A DNA stretch of 64,000 nt from JBBDYD01 sp040901865 (GTDB lineage: Bacteria > Bacteroidota > Ignavibacteria > UBA10030), in contig JBBDYD010000191.1 in the NCBI GenBank assembly GCA_040901865.1, forward strand, positions 1 through 64,000, given 5' to 3'. This document shows, piece after piece, positions 63,671-64,000 of the stretch; position 1 is the stretch's first letter; the number at the start of each line of letters is the position of its first letter. The notes under the pieces were generated by a model, which had not been told where the DNA came from, searched no databases, and saw only the letters and a list, made by a program, of their open reading frames with translations. A program made the translations under genes and the position numbers.

Positions 63671-63695
63671 AATTGCCAAACTCTCATTGGCAATT
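63671..63695 (+). terminator. hairpin after arsC
   Basis: AATTGCCAA (63671-63679) and TTGGCAATT (63687-63695) make a perfect 9-bp stem with a 7-base loop, 5 nt after the arsC stop. No T-run follows, so termination may be incomplete. Confidence 0.45.
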
Positions 63696-63736
63696 CATTT
63701 GCCCTCCCCCCCATTTTTCCCTATCTTGAACGCAGT

Positions 63737-63764
63737 CCACAATCCGCAATCACCAATCCGAAAT
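63737..63764. repeat. degenerate AATCCGCAATC repeats before argH
   Basis: A short run of units AATCCGCAATC, ACCAATCCG and AATC just upstream of the argH start, complementary in composition to the repeat at 28219-28258. Confidence 0.45.
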
Positions 63765-63769
63765 CATTT

Positions 63770-64000
63770 ATGCCCCATCAGGCCCTCTGGAGTGGTCGGT
63801 TTAAAGAGCCATTGTCGAAGATCGCTCTTAACTTCTCCAGCTCTATCGATCTTGACAAGCAGCTTTACCAGGAAGACATCGCCGGCAGTATCGCCCACGT
63901 GGAAATGTTATCTGCATGCCGCATCCTGACCGCGGCAGAGTCGCGACGAATCCGAAATTCCCTCAAGAGAATTCAAAAGGAAATCGAAACGGGGAGGTTT
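63770..64000 (+). CDS. argH: argininosuccinate lyase, 5' part (cut by window end)
   Basis: First 77 codons of the last arginine-pathway enzyme, which splits argininosuccinate into arginine and fumarate. The N-terminus is characteristic: LWSGRFKEP, FNSSI-like NFSSSIDLDKQLY, then EDIAGSIAHVEML. The frame is open to the window edge, so the gene is partial only because of the cut. It is separated from argG by the amidase and arsenic genes. Confidence 0.93.
   Translation, partial: MPHQALWSGRFKEPLSKIALNFSSSIDLDKQLYQEDIAGSIAHVEMLSACRILTAAESRRIRNSLKRIQKEIETGRF

Noticed and set aside
1..64000. CRISPR arrays, insertion sequences, prophage genes, rRNA and tRNA genes
   Set aside because: No regular direct repeats with spacers, no transposase or integrase motifs, and no tRNA T-loop plus acceptor-stem pattern were seen by eye; a covariance-model search would be needed to exclude small RNAs.

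Overview
The window is a dense, moderate-GC (about 50%) bacterial chromosome segment with short intergenic gaps and many 1-4 nt gene overlaps. Its content points to the Bacteroidota/Chlorobiota side of the FCB group, and I favour an Ignavibacteria- or Kapabacteria-like lineage. The evidence is a type IX secretion sorting domain, PorV/PorQ-like barrels, large TonB-dependent receptors with a carboxypeptidase-like N-terminal domain, an S46 dipeptidyl peptidase, a DUF2851 protein and one promoter with the Bacteroidota TAnnTTTG element. The arginine pathway uses ordinary ornithine carbamoyltransferase, not the succinylated or acetylated variants of Bacteroidia and some Gammaproteobacteria, and several genes have good Shine-Dalgarno sequences. 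No rRNA, tRNA, CRISPR array, insertion sequence or prophage was recognised.

Layout. 0.1-3.3 kb: LD-carboxypeptidase and late purine genes purN-purH. 3.4-8.9 kb: the rod-shape cluster mreB-mreC-mreD-mrdA(PBP2)-rodA. 8.9-13.9 kb: a membrane metallophosphoesterase, then an overlapping four-gene unit (TauE/SafE permease, DUF1634 membrane protein, small exported protein, TonB-dependent receptor) that looks like an uncharacterised outer-to-inner-membrane transport system. 14-20 kb: dcd, pyrF, DUF2851, an unusual Fpg-like glycosylase, rsgA, small membrane proteins and a TerB-like protein. 20-23 kb: an ABC-F ATPase (minus strand) and a second TauE/SafE permease. 23-28 kb: an M16 peptidase pair (one catalytic, one non-catalytic) and an S46 peptidase with the DPP11-type arginine. 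28-33 kb: a SnoaL-like protein, an acyl ligase, an exported protein made of four repeats, and an L,D-transpeptidase. 33-40.4 kb: GNAT and methyltransferase, two polytopic glycosyltransferase-like proteins (one with TPRs), an exported TPR protein and an exported protein often labelled asparagine synthetase B. 40.5-47.5 kb (minus strand): PorV/PorQ-like barrel, a 1005-residue type IX-sorted surface protein and a TonB-dependent receptor. 48.3-51.1 kb: a second M16 catalytic/non-catalytic pair. 51-54 kb: ychF and an outer-membrane barrel.

53.9 kb to the end: the arginine operon argC-argJ-argB-argF-argR-argG, preceded by two tandem palindromes that I read as ArgR operators, then an N-acetylmuramoyl-L-alanine amidase, a compact arsenic operon (arsR-arsM-arsN2-arsC, no efflux pump) and the 5' end of argH, cut by the window edge. 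The arsenic genes thus lie between argG and argH.

The best candidates for new biology are the permease/DUF1634/receptor unit, the type IX-sorted protein with its receptor and barrel, the four-repeat exported protein, the TPR/amidotransferase-like exported pair, the variant tandem ARG boxes, and degenerate oligonucleotide repeats recurring in intergenic gaps, one of which abuts a gene with no ordinary start codon.
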